From Perognathus longimembris pacificus (Eukaryota > Chordata > Mammalia > Rodentia > Heteromyidae), in the NCBI RefSeq assembly GCF_023159225.1, contig NC_063177.1, positions 14,346,673 to 14,410,672 of the forward strand: a DNA stretch of 64,000 nucleotides. The letters are read 5' to 3'. A program made the translations under genes and the position numbers. Under the pieces are notes generated by a model. That model made no database searches. It was not told the DNA's origin and saw nothing but the letters and a program-made list of their open reading frames with translations. Of this stretch, positions 1 to 10,758 are shown piece by piece (positions within the stretch are counted from its first letter, which is position 1; every line of letters starts with the position of its first letter).

Positions 1-54
1 CATGCTTGCTAGGCAGGCACTCTGCCTCCTGAAACATGCCCCCAGTCCTTTCTG

Positions 55-55
<1 letters not shown>

Positions 56-95
<40 letters not shown>

Positions 96-103
96 TGTGT
101 CTG
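56..103. repeat. (TG)n microsatellite
   Basis: Interrupted only by ctgtgtctg at the right end. Confidence 0.95.
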
Positions 104-120
104 TGTACATGCACATGTGC

Positions 121-334
121 ACTGGGGTTTGCTCTCCTGCCTGGCTTCTTCACTGAAGGCTAGAGCTCTATCACTTGAGCCACAGCTCTATTTCTGGTTT
201 TTTTTTTTTTTTCCTGGTTAAATGGAGATAAGAATCTCATGGGCTTTCCTGCCCTGGCTGGCTTTGGACCACAATCCTCAGATATCAGCCTCCTGAATAG
301 CTAGGATTACACGTATAAACCACCACTGCCTGTC
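121..334 (-). mobile_element. B1L-Geo SINE
   Basis: Antisense dimer; its 3' side joins the (TG)n at 56-103. An ID-like relic (ctaggcaggcactctgcc) lies at 1-45. Confidence 0.85.
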
Positions 335-384
335 TTCTCTGGCACTTTCTACATACAGACACTGTTGTACTTCATCTGTATGAA

Positions 385-530
385 CTTAGATCTATCCCTT
401 CTCCCAGCAATCCAGTCAGGAAAGGGCAATTACCATCCCTGATTTACAATATGAGGAAACTCAGTAGAAGAAATAAGCTAGCCACAGCTAGTTAAGTAGA
501 AAAAAACCAGGATCTGAACCCAAGCAGTCC
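385..530 (-). mobile_element. MIR fragment
   Basis: Antisense MIR core: tttacaatatgaggaaactcag...ctagttaagtag...gatctgaaccc. A tail-like piece follows at 590-650. Confidence 0.6.
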
Positions 531-1063
531 AAGTCCAAAACCCAAAAATGAATCCATGAGGCTGCTTCAGGGTATATCCCATTTATGGCTTGGTTTCCAG
601 CACCCTGTATACACTAGGTGCTCAGCATGTGATTTATGAATGAGTTGGCAGTAACAGCACCACTAAGACACAAACTGCTTTCTCGGGGACCACTCACGCC
701 ACTGAAGAGAAATCCCTTCTGGACATGAAACTGGCCAGAAGACCCTCCATTCTCACGTGTGCTGTGTCTGAAAAGGTGCACACCAGCCACCAGTCTCCAC
801 CAGCTAAAGAAGAAACAAGCCACAAACTCTTTGTTCTGGCCACTGTTGCTGCAGGTGAGGCTTAGCGGTGACCTAGCTTCAAAGTGAAAGGATTAATCAT
901 TGTTATCTCTCCCATTTGCAGAGCCCTTTAGCAATAAGAATAACAGCCCCAGGCTGGGTATGGCAGATGTAGTGTACTCTTCTAGGAGGACTTGGGGGAG
1001 GTATCTGGATTTGATTCCCAATGCTGGAGGGGGGACAGGGGCACAAACAAAGGGAGTGTGGTG

Positions 1064-1142
1064 GGCCCATTTTAAAGGAGAGGAAAATGAGGCCCCTGAG
1101 AGAGCACCTGGTTCCAGGATTTGAACCAAGTTGGCCCTACCC
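1064..1142 (-). mobile_element. MIR fragment
   Basis: cattttaaaggagaggaaaatgaggcccc...gatttgaacc matches antisense MIR. Confidence 0.5.
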
Positions 1143-1960
1143 AACACCTGTCTTTATAATCCCAAACTACAAGGCTTCCTCACTTTCCAGATCTCAAAAC
1201 ACACCGAAGGTGTCATCGCCTTCAGGCTTGCAACAATTGATGTTTTTGCATTTTGACAGGAGACTGATGATGCTCAGCAAGGGAAAGCTGCTGGCAGGAC
1301 CCAGTGGCTGGAAACCAGTCCCTTTCCAGATTCTGAATTCAAAGCTCCCCCGGGAGTGAGCTCCAGAAAAGAGACTCTATCCTCTGCATGTTCTCCTGCA
1401 GGCCCTCACAATAGCAGCTAATGGATTTTGTTCCACAGTCCTCTCCACTGCCCCCTCCCAAGAAATGGTGATGGACCCACATCTGCTCTGATCCAGATCA
1501 CACTGAAACTCGGGGGCATGGGAGAGCCACCCCTAACTTCCCCCCAGCTCCTAATCAACAGCACCCACATACCACGGTGCTGGGCTCTGGTGCAGCTTTC
1601 CCCCACCTCCCCCCCCCCCACACCCCGGCCTTCATGGGACTGCAGCCTCTCCATGACCCAGACTGACTGCAGACACTGTCTGCCAGTGCCTGAACCTTAC
1701 GGCCTTGTAGGACCATGGCAGGACCATACAGACCTGCCCATGTCTGGGGCAAGGGTAAGTGCAGCAAGAGTACTGACCAAACAGAAAAAAAAAAAAAGAA
1801 GGGAGGACCTTCCACTGTCACCAGGACCCTGGTGGCACCTGACTGCTTCTCTCCAGACCCTAGGCACCCCCTGTCTACAAAAGGACATCACCATCTCTCC
1901 TTCTTACCACTCCACCCACTCCCACACCAGCTCCCTCCCTCACCCATCTCCTCCATTCCA

Positions 1961-1962
<2 letters not shown>
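1143..1962. other. Unique DNA
   Basis: No repeat family or conserved reading frame is evident; C-rich patches only. Confidence 0.5.

Positions 1963-2013
<51 letters not shown>
1963..2013. repeat. (CA)n microsatellite
   Basis: Twenty-five uninterrupted CA units. Confidence 0.97.
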
Positions 2014-2014
<1 letters not shown>

Positions 2015-3499
2015 TTCAAAGGAGTTCCTAACCAGTAGAGCAAACTCTGGCCTGTGCCAGCCAGGCCCCAGCCTGTACCTCTAGCTGGCCAGCCCTCCCA
2101 TCCCGCCTCCATCCTGCCTTCCCCCTCCCTGCCTCCTGCCTCCCCCCTCCCTGTGTCACATTCCGATCTTGGATCCCCAGTGACCCACCAGAATGGGGCA
2201 CCACTCAGCTTGCCTCAATCCCCAGAGAAACAGGATGAGCCAGTTTCTCCCAGCCCCCTCTGGGAGCTAGGCCTCAATGCTGGGCAGCCCCCTCCCTTGC
2301 ATCCCCTTGTGTGACAGTGTGACAGCATGACAGCAAAGAATCCGCACAGACACGGTGCCCCCTGCTGAGGATCATAAGTTCCCCCCCCCCCCAACAAAAT
2401 GCCTCAGAATGAATGCCTTGTTTCTCACCCTCTCCACCTCACCTGGCCCTCCCACCAGGAAGCATCTCTGGGTATTCTGGGTTCCAGGCCTCGCCCTTGG
2501 CGCTAGGTCGGAAAGGAAGAGCTGCTTTCAGGCTGAGGCTCCAGCCTCGTGGGGAGGACACGCTGACAGAAGTGCCGATAATTCCACGGTACAGACAAAG
2601 GGAAATGACTCACTCTGCCTTGGAGGTCGGAGGAGGAGGAGGGGGAAGAGGAGGAGGAAGAGGAGAATGAGGCAGCAGTGGCAGCAGGACAAATGTTTGG
2701 GTCTTGAGAGGCAGGGAGGCAACCCAAGGGCACCCCAGGTAGGAGGGACAGTACAGACAAACACACAGAAGCCCATGTGCAGATGGCTGCCCCTCCCCTA
2801 CCTCAGAAAAGGTGGGAGTGGAGGGGCAAAGCTGGCAGAGGCCAGAGGGGCCTTGGGAACCGGGAGGGACCACAGCAGGGCCTTAGTTCACAAGGCAGCA
2901 GGAGCCTCCATGCATCTGCTGGTAGTTAGAAAGATCACTTGCAACCATACCTCAGAGGGGGCAGAATGGAGGCAGGGAGGCTGAAGTGGAGGCTCTGGCC
3001 ACCAGCCAGTCCCTCCTGCCAGAACCTTTCCTCAGCCAAGTCCTCCCCTTTTGGCCCTCAACACACAAGCCACGTCCCTTCCAGTCTCCAAAGGCTGGCT
3101 GGGTGTGTTCTTGCTCCCAGAAACACCCTTCTCTCTTCCCTGGCTGTGCCAGGGGCACCTGTGCACCAAACCACTCTTCTACAATGGCCCCCAACAAAGC
3201 TTCAACTGTTAACTGGGTCTCAATCACCAATCACTGAGCTATGACCTTCAGGGAGCAGGTGCAGGGATGTTTCATGCTTGGACCTTGGCATGAAGCATAG
3301 GACTTTGAGAATAGTCCTTGGATAGTCCCTGGACCCATTCCCTCGGGTCTGGCATCCAGGTGCCTGTCCCCAGGGAGATGCAGCCATGTGTACCTACTCT
3401 TCCCTGGGGAGCCACAAAAGGACCTATCCACACCAACAGCAGAGGCATTTGGTTGGAGAAAAGAGATAATACTGCCAGAGCCATTTTTAGGAGAGGCAC
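2014..3499. other. Unique DNA with short homopolymers
   Basis: Holds a C12 run at 2381-2392 and a GGA-rich tract at 2622-2668; no gene evident. If the island is the RAI1 promoter this is RAI1 intron. Confidence 0.5.
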
Positions 3500-3665
3500 T
3501 GTGGGTTACTTAACTCATTCAATCTCCAGTCCTCCAAGCCCAGCATCGTGAACCTCCCATTGTACAGATGGAGGCCCTGGGACCCAGAAATGTAAATAAC
3601 TCCTTCAGTATGGGGCAGAGCCAGGAGTCAACCCAGAGCCTTGTCCTAAATCACCTTACTACACT
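3500..3665 (-). mobile_element. MIR fragment
   Basis: cccattgtacagatggaggccc...ggcagagccaggagtcaacccag is antisense MIR. Confidence 0.6.
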
Positions 3666-3864
3666 CTCCTCCTAGACAACGGGCAGGAAAACAGAAGTTG
3701 AAGAATGAGAGCCCTATGAAATGTTTTCATTTGAGGAAAAAGCAAACTATGTATTTGTACACAGGATATGTGTATACATTAAGTAACAACACTTCTGGAA
3801 GGATACTTTTAAACTTTCAACTGGGGACACCTGTACACCTATGCTTGAGGGGAGGGTAACTTTC

Positions 3865-4105
3865 CTTTTTTGTTGTTGTTGGTTGTGGGGCTTGAACTCC
3901 GGGCCTAGGCCACTGTCCCTGAACTCTTGCTGAAGGCTAGTGCTCTACCACTTTGAACCACAGCTCCACTCCCATTCTTCTGGTAGTTCATTGGCAATAA
4001 GAGTCATACAGATTTTTCCTGCCCAGGCTGTCTTTGAACCACAATCCTCAGATCTCAACCTCCTGAATAGCTACAATTACCCACATCAGCTACCAGTTCC
4101 TGGCT
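3865..4105 (-). mobile_element. B1L-Geo SINE
   Basis: Near full-length antisense copy with a (GTT)n tail. Confidence 0.9.
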
Positions 4106-5258
4106 GTGACTTTCCTTTTGTATAGTGTGTTGTTTGCATTTTTCTTAGTAAGATTATAACCATAGGTTACTTGAGCAAAGAGAAAAGATGATTGTTAAGG
4201 TCTCAGTTACCATTTGTAGAGTAAACTACACAGGAGATCCATTTCCTAGGCCTTCCCACTCCCCACCCCTACCCCCAAACTCAGGGTATGCCCCAGAAGT
4301 GGGCTGTGAAATCACTGACTGGTGGGTTTCAACCAGTTTTTTTTTTTTTTTTTTAACCAAGTAGACTGAAACAGAAAGTGTCAGAGACCAGCACACACAG
4401 CAGAGGAGTTATTCACTAAGCTTTTGTTTTTGTGAGTGTGAATGGTACTATGACCTAAAATGCAGTTTAGACTCCAGGTCACCGGTAAGAGTTTTAGAGC
4501 TGTTGGTCTATGTTGTCGAGGCCTAACTGGGAATAAGACAGGGGCCCAGTTCAGCTGGTGATGGCTTCAGGGTCCAGTGGGCGTAAAGATGATTCGGGAG
4601 CAGTAAAGTTCCATCTCTGCAAAAGCCACAGGATGCCTGGCTGCCCGGAAGGCCACAGTTTGCCCACAATCTAGCTGTTTTTTGAGGCCTAGATCACCCC
4701 ACACACCCTTCTCTCCTCTCCAGGGTCTCTGACTGAGAGAATTCAGGCCAGATTTCAGGGGTGAGGCTGCGCTGTGTCTGTGTTTCACTTGCCCCCCCCC
4801 CCCCCCCGCCCTGGACTGGGCGGGGGAGGGGTGGGAAACTTGAAGATTACTCTACAATTTTCAGGTCCCTAGGGCCACATCTTAGGGGGAGACTCTGAAA
4901 ACACAGCTGTGTAGCTTAGTCGTCGGGGCCTCCATTGAGCTGTTCCCCCACCCGGAATGGGCCTGACCCAAGCAGAGAGATTTGTGTGGAGAAATGGGGC
5001 TGGGTGGCAGAGGAAAGAAAAGCAGAGCCTCCAGCTCTGGGCTCCTATTGCTCTGGCGCCTCCACATCAATGCTCGCCTGACCCACTCCCACCTCCTCTT
5101 CCCGGGACAGCAGACATCTAAAAAAAGATAAAAAATAAAAAGAAGTAATTCCCCTGCTCTGACGTCAGCGCGAGGTCTTAACAGCCAGGCAGCGGCATGA
5201 AACTGGATTGCAACCAGATGTAATGCCCTTGAATTCTCAACACTGCCAGCACTGCGTT
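4106..5258. other. Unique DNA left of the CpG island
   Basis: Contains T20 (4338-4357) and C16 (4792-4807) runs. The part from 4860 is repeat-free, with a CRE at 5160; a candidate regulatory region. Confidence 0.4.
5160..5167. promoter_or_regulatory. Full palindromic CRE site
   Basis: TGACGTCA is the complete CREB/ATF palindrome. It lies about 220 bases left of the island, in a repeat-free stretch (about 4860-5250) that looks conserved in character. Confidence 0.5.
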
Positions 5259-5272
5259 GGGGGGGGGGGGGG
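5259..5272. repeat. G homopolymer
   Basis: A run of about 14 G directly before the minisatellite; its length may be unreliable. Confidence 0.8.
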
Positions 5273-5277
5273 AGGGA

Positions 5278-5428
5278 ATCAAGGGTGTGTATGTGTGTGA
5301 GTGTGTGACTGTGTTGGAAAAGAAATCAAGGGTGTCTGTGCGCGTGTGACTGCGTTGGAAAAGATATCAAGGGTGTGTGTATGTGTGTGCGTGCACGCGC
5401 GTGCGTGTGCTTCGGGTGGAAAGGAACC
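5278..5428. repeat. Three-unit GT-rich minisatellite
   Basis: Units begin atcaagggtgt at 5278, 5325 and 5366 and close with a ttggaaaaga or gtggaaagga block. Unit lengths are 47, 41 and about 63 bases. The third has expanded GTGC content and grades into the CpG island. Confidence 0.75.
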
Positions 5429-6028
5429 GTGAGAGTCCCGCCTGGGTCCCTCTAGCTCTATGCCCGCTGCAACCGCGTCGGAGGCGCTGCGGGAGCGCGG
5501 GCGGTGGGGAAGCGCCGGGCCGGGTCCGCCATGCAGGCGCGCAGCCTCCCTCAGTAGCGCATTGTTCCACTCGGTTTTCTGCATCCAGGAGCCCAAAAGC
5601 CCGGCCGCTTGTCGCAATGGAGGGCTCCCATGAGGAGGGCACGGCTCCGGCCCTCGCTCAAGCTCCCAGAATGGGTTTGAAGCAGGACGGAGAACCTCAG
5701 CAGGGGAAACCGCTCGCTGGGAACACAGGCGCCCCAGGAAGCCGGGGCCGCCGCAACCTGGGGCCTGGCTGGGGTTTCGCTTCCCCTACGCCCCTCCTTG
5801 AAGGCCTCCCGGCGCGATCAAAGCTCCAAATGTCACCCCCACGTCCTGCCCAGCCCCTCGTCCCCCCCTCACCCCGCCGTACTTGAGTCCCCCAAGTCCT
5901 CTTCCCCGTCCCCAGCCTTCAGAGGCGCGGGGGATTCCAGCGTCGAAAGGAAGCGTGGGGGCCGCGGGCCTTGCGGCCGCGCTGAAGTCTAAAGGGCACC
6001 GGGCTCGCGTGTCCGGGGCTCCTGCCCG

Positions 6029-6036
6029 TGACGTCA
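6029..6036. promoter_or_regulatory. Second full CRE site inside the CpG island
   Basis: TGACGTCA again, in CpG-rich context (cccgTGACGTCAccc), where CREB/ATF binding is most often seen. Confidence 0.55.
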
Positions 6037-6640
6037 CCCTCCACAGGCCCGCGAGCCCCGGGCCACGGCCGGCCGCGATCGAGCTCCCCAGGAGGTCGCG
6101 GTGGGGCGGCTTCCTGCCCAGGCGCGGGGCCTGCGCGCAGGCCCCGGGCGGAGACATCGCGGAGAGACCCGCGCCACATCTTGCCACGCAGGCCCTCGTG
6201 GCCCGCCCCGGCTCCCACGCGCCGGTCACGCACGAACGAGTCTGCTCCCCGCCCCCACCCGGGCGCGCTCACAAAGTCCCCCCTCCGCCCCCGGCGCCGC
6301 GCGACGGTCCCCCCGCGTCCCTACCCCTCGCTCGGCCAGCCTTCGGCGCCCGGGCGCACGCAGAGCCCACGGCCCCGCTCGACCCTCGCCTCTCGCGCCC
6401 CCCCCCCTTTCAGACCCTCGGCCGCGGCGCAGGGCGCCCCCAGCCTGCAGCTCCCCAGACGGCCATCCGTGACCTCGCGCACCCCCCCGCGCCACACAAA
6501 GCGCTGACCCCACACGCTCCGCATCTCCGCCCCACGCGCGCACTCGCCCCCAAGCTCGCCTCGACAGCGCACCTCGCCGCCCCGCGCCGTGCCCACACCC
6601 CGCGGCAGCGTTCCCGGGGAGCCCCGAGCCCCAGCGCCCG

Positions 6641-6652
6641 CTGCTCACCTCA
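6641..6652 (-). other. Strong splice donor on the minus strand
   Basis: The plus strand reads ctgctcacctca, so the minus strand reads TGAG|GTGAGCAG. This matches the donor consensus at almost every position and is the clearest splice signal in the island. Confidence 0.5.
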
Positions 6653-7130
6653 GCGCCCGCGCTCACTCAGGGGCCCGGCTTCTGGCGCGACGACTTCGCG
6701 GCCCGGAGGCCCGAGTGGCCATGGGGGGGTCAGGGCGCGGGGGCCCGGCCGGCCGGCGGCCGGGCAGGAAGGAGGGTGGGCCGCGGTGCCCCCTCCTCGC
6801 GCCGGCGCTCGGGCCGGGGGCAGGGCGGCCTGCTCGGCTCGCCTCTCGCCCTGGCCACCGCCTCGCTCTCCTCCAAGCGGCCTCTCGGAGCCCAGCCGCG
6901 GGCGGGGGCGGCGCCCGGGGCGCGGGGAGCGCGGGGAGCGGGCCCTGGCCGCGCACCCGGCCCAGCCCTGCCTGGTATCCGCGGGAGCCTCGGGGAAATG
7001 CGATCCCCTCCGCACAGGAAGAGCGGGCGGGCGGGCAAGCGAGCGACGCGCGGGGGGAGCCGGAGAGCGAGGAAAAAAGTTCCCGGGCGGCCTGGCTGCG
7101 TTCGCTCGCTCGCTCGCTCGCTCGTTCGCT
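6649..7130 (-). other. RAI1: Putative noncoding exon 1 of RAI1
   Basis: On the minus strand the CpG island holds GCTGAG|GTGAGCAG with the exon ending at 6649, a near-ideal donor. The upstream (right) limit is a guess: it is placed at the GCTC tetranucleotide run near 7101-7132, beyond which the island continues. No conserved reading frame is needed, as the RAI1 leader is noncoding. A second minus-strand donor-like site, CAG|GTGAGAG at 7381/7380, could end an alternative exon just outside the island. Confidence 0.3.
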
Positions 7131-7132
7131 CA
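7101..7132. repeat. GCTC tetranucleotide run in the CpG island
   Basis: About seven copies of gctc/ctcg with one interruption (gttc). The minus strand would transcribe GAGC repeats in the presumed RAI1 leader. Confidence 0.8.
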
Positions 7133-7599
7133 CGGCCCCGGGAGCCAGGTGGGCCGTGCGCGCCCCGATAGCACCTCCTGGTGGCCCGGGCGCCCCACTG
7201 CACACACCCCGCCCGCACGCCCGCCCGCCCGCCCGCCTGGGGGCCGGGGAGGGGGGGCGGGGAGGTTTGCGGTGGGCCCCCGTCAAGGCCTGAAGGGCTC
7301 CCACGCCCAGTCTGGGGGCCGCGGGGGAAGCGATCGGGATAGGGCTACAGACTTGGACTTGCCCGCTTCGCTGCTCTCACCTGCAGCCATTTCTTTGGAG
7401 GAACATGTGCAGTCTCAAAATTTCCTAAGTCAGACAAATTTCCTTTATTACTGGGGCACACTGCATGGTGCTGAGAAACCAATAGAGACGGTGTGGTCCG
7501 TGCTTGCCTCCAGCTGCAGCCTGGGGGGGGGGGGACACAAACCACCAGCATATGCTAGGTTGCATAAAGAAGATTGTTTTAGGGAGGAGAAAGGGTGTG

Positions 7600-7790
7600 C
7601 TGGGAAAAAAGTTAGCAGATGAAGTGATGGAGAGGGGCTCCTTGAGTGGAGGTGAGAGGAGGTCTTGTCTGAACAAACAACCGAATAGCAGGAAGCAGCC
7701 AAGTGGGAAGAGCATTATTTACAGAAGGAATAGCAAATGCAAAGGCCCTGAGGCAGGAGTGATCTTGGTGGGTAAGTGGAATTTTAAGAA
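7600..7790 (+). mobile_element. Ancient mammalian repeat fragment
   Basis: Carries the signature agcaaatgcaaaggccctgaggcagg, also found at 15890 and 21430. The family is old and common in mammals; I cannot name it safely. Confidence 0.45.
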
Positions 7791-7857
7791 GATCAGAAAT
7801 GAGCATGCTGACTTTAGACTGTAATGCAGGGCCTGGGTCCTAGTACTCTAGTCTGCC

Positions 7858-7940
7858 ATGGCACTTGAACTCACAGCCTGGGCACTGTCCCTGAGCTCTT
7901 TCCTGGTGCTCTACCACTTTGAGCCACAACCACTTCTTCA
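7858..7940 (-). mobile_element. Geo half fragment
   Basis: cttgaactcacagcctgggcactgtccctgagct...ctaccactttgagccac. Confidence 0.8.
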
Positions 7941-8194
7941 TTGACAGATTTTAAACGGAGGAATGTTGAGTGACTAAGTGAATGAATTCTCTTCCGCTCC
8001 TCCCCTCCCCACCCCCTTCTACTCTCCCAGCTTGGGTCCCAGCTTTGGGAACAGGTTTACTCCACGGTACTCTGCTCCACAGGGCCCCATCAAATAGCTG
8101 TGGGGAAGCCTGCCCTATTTGTTCCTTTCTGAGGGTGAGAGCTCTGCATGATGCCTCAAAGGTCAGGTTCTTCCTGTGCAACAGAGACATTATG

Positions 8195-8385
8195 CAAGGT
8201 AAAGTGCACCTTGTGCCAGGTACTGACCTCCTTTTCCCTCATCACTCCATGTATCCTGGTGATCTCTGTGATGTGCGCTCAACACACTTCCTGGATGAGG
8301 AAGCTAGTGCAGAAGGGTTCGCGCACTTGTCCAGGTTTCTCAGCTCCTGGGATAGAAGTCAAGGCCTGCACTGAACCCTCTGAAC
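8195..8385 (-). mobile_element. MIR-like fragment
   Basis: Antisense order: ttgtgccaggtactgac...ggatgaggaagctagtgc...gggatagaagtcaaggcctg. Confidence 0.5.
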
Positions 8386-8952
8386 TGCCCCCCACCCCCA
8401 CCCCGGCCTCTTGTCACCCAGAGCCCTGGAAGAGCCAGACAGATGCTGGGTCCCAGCAGGGTCTAGGGTGTTCTCAGCTTGTTTTAAGTTTGGATCCTGA
8501 CAGGACAGACCTGGTTTCCAAGGCTGGCACCTTTCTGCCACCTAGGTGGCTGTGACAAAGCAATAAACTTGTGGAGGGAGCCATGTTTGTTCACTTGCAG
8601 GCTAGGTGGGATGATTTGTTTTATCCAGTCTCCCAGGAGGTGGAGATTAGATGCCAGTAAGGTTGTAAAGTGTTTAACCCCCCCTCCCCCAGGTCTGGCC
8701 TATAATAATTGCTGTCACAGTTTTAGTTAAAGCACTAGCTAGATGATGAACTGGTCCTTCCATCCACCTGGGGTTCCTGCAGCCCCCACTCTAGTCTTGC
8801 CTTAATCTTCTGGGAAGAACTCACAGGCAGGCCTGAGTCAAGGAATTTCATCAGAAATAAATTCCTCCAGATACTCTGACTCCCCACAAGAGGGCCCGGA
8901 GGCCCACTCTAGAGAAGATAGGAAATGGGGCCAAGCACCCCAGTTCTGGGTT
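8386..8952. other. Unique DNA
   Basis: No feature evident apart from aataaa at 8562. Confidence 0.4.
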
Positions 8953-9118
8953 GAGATGGTTTGTTCATTGCTTCCAGGCTAGCCTTGAACTTCTGAGCTC
9001 AAGCAATCCTTCTGCCTCTCAGCTTCTCAACTGTTGGGACTACAGTTGTTTTCTCCTAGGTGCCAGGGATGGAACCCAGGGCCTCGAGCGTCTTAACCAA
9101 ATACTCTGTCACTGGGTT
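8953..9118 (-). mobile_element. B1+ID (B4-like) SINE
   Basis: An antisense B1 (8953-9044) is followed by an antisense ID-like part (9060-9118), an arrangement typical of older rodent B4 elements. Confidence 0.6.
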
Positions 9119-9204
9119 TTGTGTGTTTTTAATTCAGTGATATCAAATATGGGAGACAAGACACCCACCCATACCTAGGGTTGAAGTTTAAAAGAGGATT
9201 ATTA

Positions 9205-9280
9205 GCTGGGTCCAGTGTCTCACACCTCTAATCCTAGCTGCTTGAGAGGCAGAGATAGAGGATCATAGCCAAGGGACTCC
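9205..9280 (+). mobile_element. B1-like head fragment
   Basis: ctgggtccagtgtctcacacctctaatcctagctgcttgagaggc stops where the next SINE starts. Confidence 0.75.
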
Positions 9281-9281
9281 A

Positions 9282-9510
9282 TTTTAGCCAGGCTCCAGTG
9301 ACTCATACATATGATCCTAGCTACTCAGGAGGCTGAGATCCGAGGATCACGCTTCAAAGCCATGCAGGGCAGAAAAGTCCATGAGACCTCTTATTTCTAA
9401 TTAACCACCCCAAAGCCCAAAGTAGAGATGTGGCTCAAGTGGTAGAGTATCAGCCTTGAACAAAAAGGCTAAGGAACATAACCCAGGCCTTGAGTTCAAG
9501 CCCAAGTACC
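9282..9510 (+). mobile_element. B1L-Geo SINE
   Basis: Full length; its Geo end becomes (CA)n. Confidence 0.92.
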
Positions 9511-9566
<56 letters not shown>

Positions 9567-9588
9567 AGAGACAGAGAGAGAGAGAGAG
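9511..9588. repeat. (CA)n then (GA)n microsatellite
   Basis: CA at 9511-9563 and GA at 9564-9588, grown from a SINE tail. Confidence 0.95.
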
Positions 9589-9601
9589 TCCATCTCAATT
9601 A

Positions 9602-9830
9602 GTGGTGGGTACAGTGGTGTGTGCCTGTCATTCCTAGCCACAAGGAAAGTACAAGTAGGAGAATCCCAGGCCAGGTTGCCAAGGTCCTAAAGGGAGACCC
9701 TACCTCAAAAATAAGCAAGGCAAAAAGAGCCAGAGGGTGTGTGGCTCAGGAAGCCCTAATTATGTTTTTGGACTTTTTTGGGGGGAGGGGTCCAACCCCG
9801 GGCCTGTGCAAGAGATACACTCATGCAAGG
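9602..9830 (+). mobile_element. B1-like SINE with ID relic
   Basis: Plus-strand B1-like head to about 9745, then an antisense ID piece at 9780-9830. Confidence 0.55.
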
Positions 9831-10149
9831 AATTAGTGCTCCTGGATGTCAGAGAAAAGACTGGGAGGAAGAATAGCAGGAAAGAGATGCTGGGCCTCCT
9901 TGGAGACTGAGGGGAGCCTGGGTTGATAAGACCATGAAAAGTCACCTTTTGCACGGAGGTGATCAATCATGTGGGGTCAGAATTCCAGCAACTGCCTTCT
10001 GAGGGCTGTGTTATCAAAGTGGCCGTAAGCACCACAGGTGAGGAGATCTGGCTGCCTGGCAGAGTGCAGACTGAGGGTCAGCTAGCTAAGGTGGGGTTGC
10101 TCCTTCTGTAGGCTCTAGGTTTCTTGGCTGGTGGAGGCTACACACACAC

Positions 10150-10360
10150 ACATCTTTTTTTTTTTTTTTAGAAGCAAGCTTTTTTGTCTAGTTAATATTT
10201 TTATTGTTATTATAAAGGTGATGTGCAGAGGAATGACAGTTACATAAGTCAGGTGAAGAGAACATTTCTTTTTGGACAATGTCACTCCATTCCCTTGCTC
10301 TCTCCCATGCATGCATTTCTTGATGTATGACCCCTTGATGACCTGCAAAAGCCAGAAAAG
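10150..10360 (-). mobile_element. L1 3'-end fragment
   Basis: On the minus strand it ends with TTATGTAACTGTCATTCC...CACCTTTATAATAA and an A-run. It shares this 3' end with copies at 30570, 51045 and 62118. Confidence 0.7.
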
Positions 10361-10540
10361 GAAAGAAAACAAATGTTCCCTTTGTTACCCTACCTCCCTT
10401 GACCTTCTTGCCTCTTCCCCGTGATCACATTCCAGGCACCCGGATAATCCAGGATAATCTCCACATCTCCAGAGGACCCTTAATCACATCTACAAGACTC
10501 CCCTGCCACTTCCTTTTATCTATTTTTTTTTAAATTTTGC

Positions 10541-10758
10541 CAGGACCTAGGTTTGAACTGAGGGCCTGGACTTGCTCCACTTGCTTGCTCTGCTGGTGCT
10601 TTGCCACTTGAACCACAACCCTCGTTTTGCTTTTTGCTGGTTAATTGGAGATAGAATCTCATGGACTTTTCTGCCTGGACTGGCTTTGAACCATGGTCCT
10701 GGGGATGTCAGACTTTTGAGTACCTAGGATTACAGGTGTGAGCCATCAGCAACTGGCT
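10541..10758 (-). mobile_element. B1L-Geo SINE
   Basis: Full-length antisense copy. Confidence 0.92.

Larger units (their letters stand above)
5385..7390 (-). promoter_or_regulatory. RAI1: CpG-island promoter, probably of RAI1
   Basis: About 2 kb of very GC- and CpG-rich DNA without any interspersed repeat. By synteny it should belong to RAI1, a nuclear chromatin-associated regulator: RAI1 lies head-to-head with PEMT in human and mouse, PEMT starts at 57.2 kb on the plus strand here, and this is the only other large island. The RAI1 5' exons are noncoding and its main coding exon would lie left of the window. A strong minus-strand splice donor (6648/6649) and a perfect CRE (6029-6036) support a leftward gene. 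I cannot match the exon sequence itself, so the gene name rests on gene order. Confidence 0.55.

Noticed and set aside
1428..2084. 218-codon frame with a His-Thr repeat
   Set aside because: The repeat is a translated (CA)n microsatellite and the flanks show no protein-like pattern.
2355..2984. 209-codon frame with an Arg/Lys-rich block
   Set aside because: The basic block is a translated GGA tract; no homology or splice context.
5278..5428. CRISPR-like direct repeats
   Set aside because: Units are contiguous and of unequal length without spacers, in a mammalian genome.
7374..7386. Minus-strand CAG|GTGAGAG as the main RAI1 exon 1 donor
   Set aside because: A good donor by sequence, but the upstream DNA is outside the island and AT-rich; kept only as an alternative.
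5883..7622. Open frame of 579 codons through the CpG island
   Set aside because: Very biased Pro/Ala/Arg/Gly composition, overlapping long frames in most other frames, and no recognisable domain: an effect of GC-rich, stop-poor DNA.
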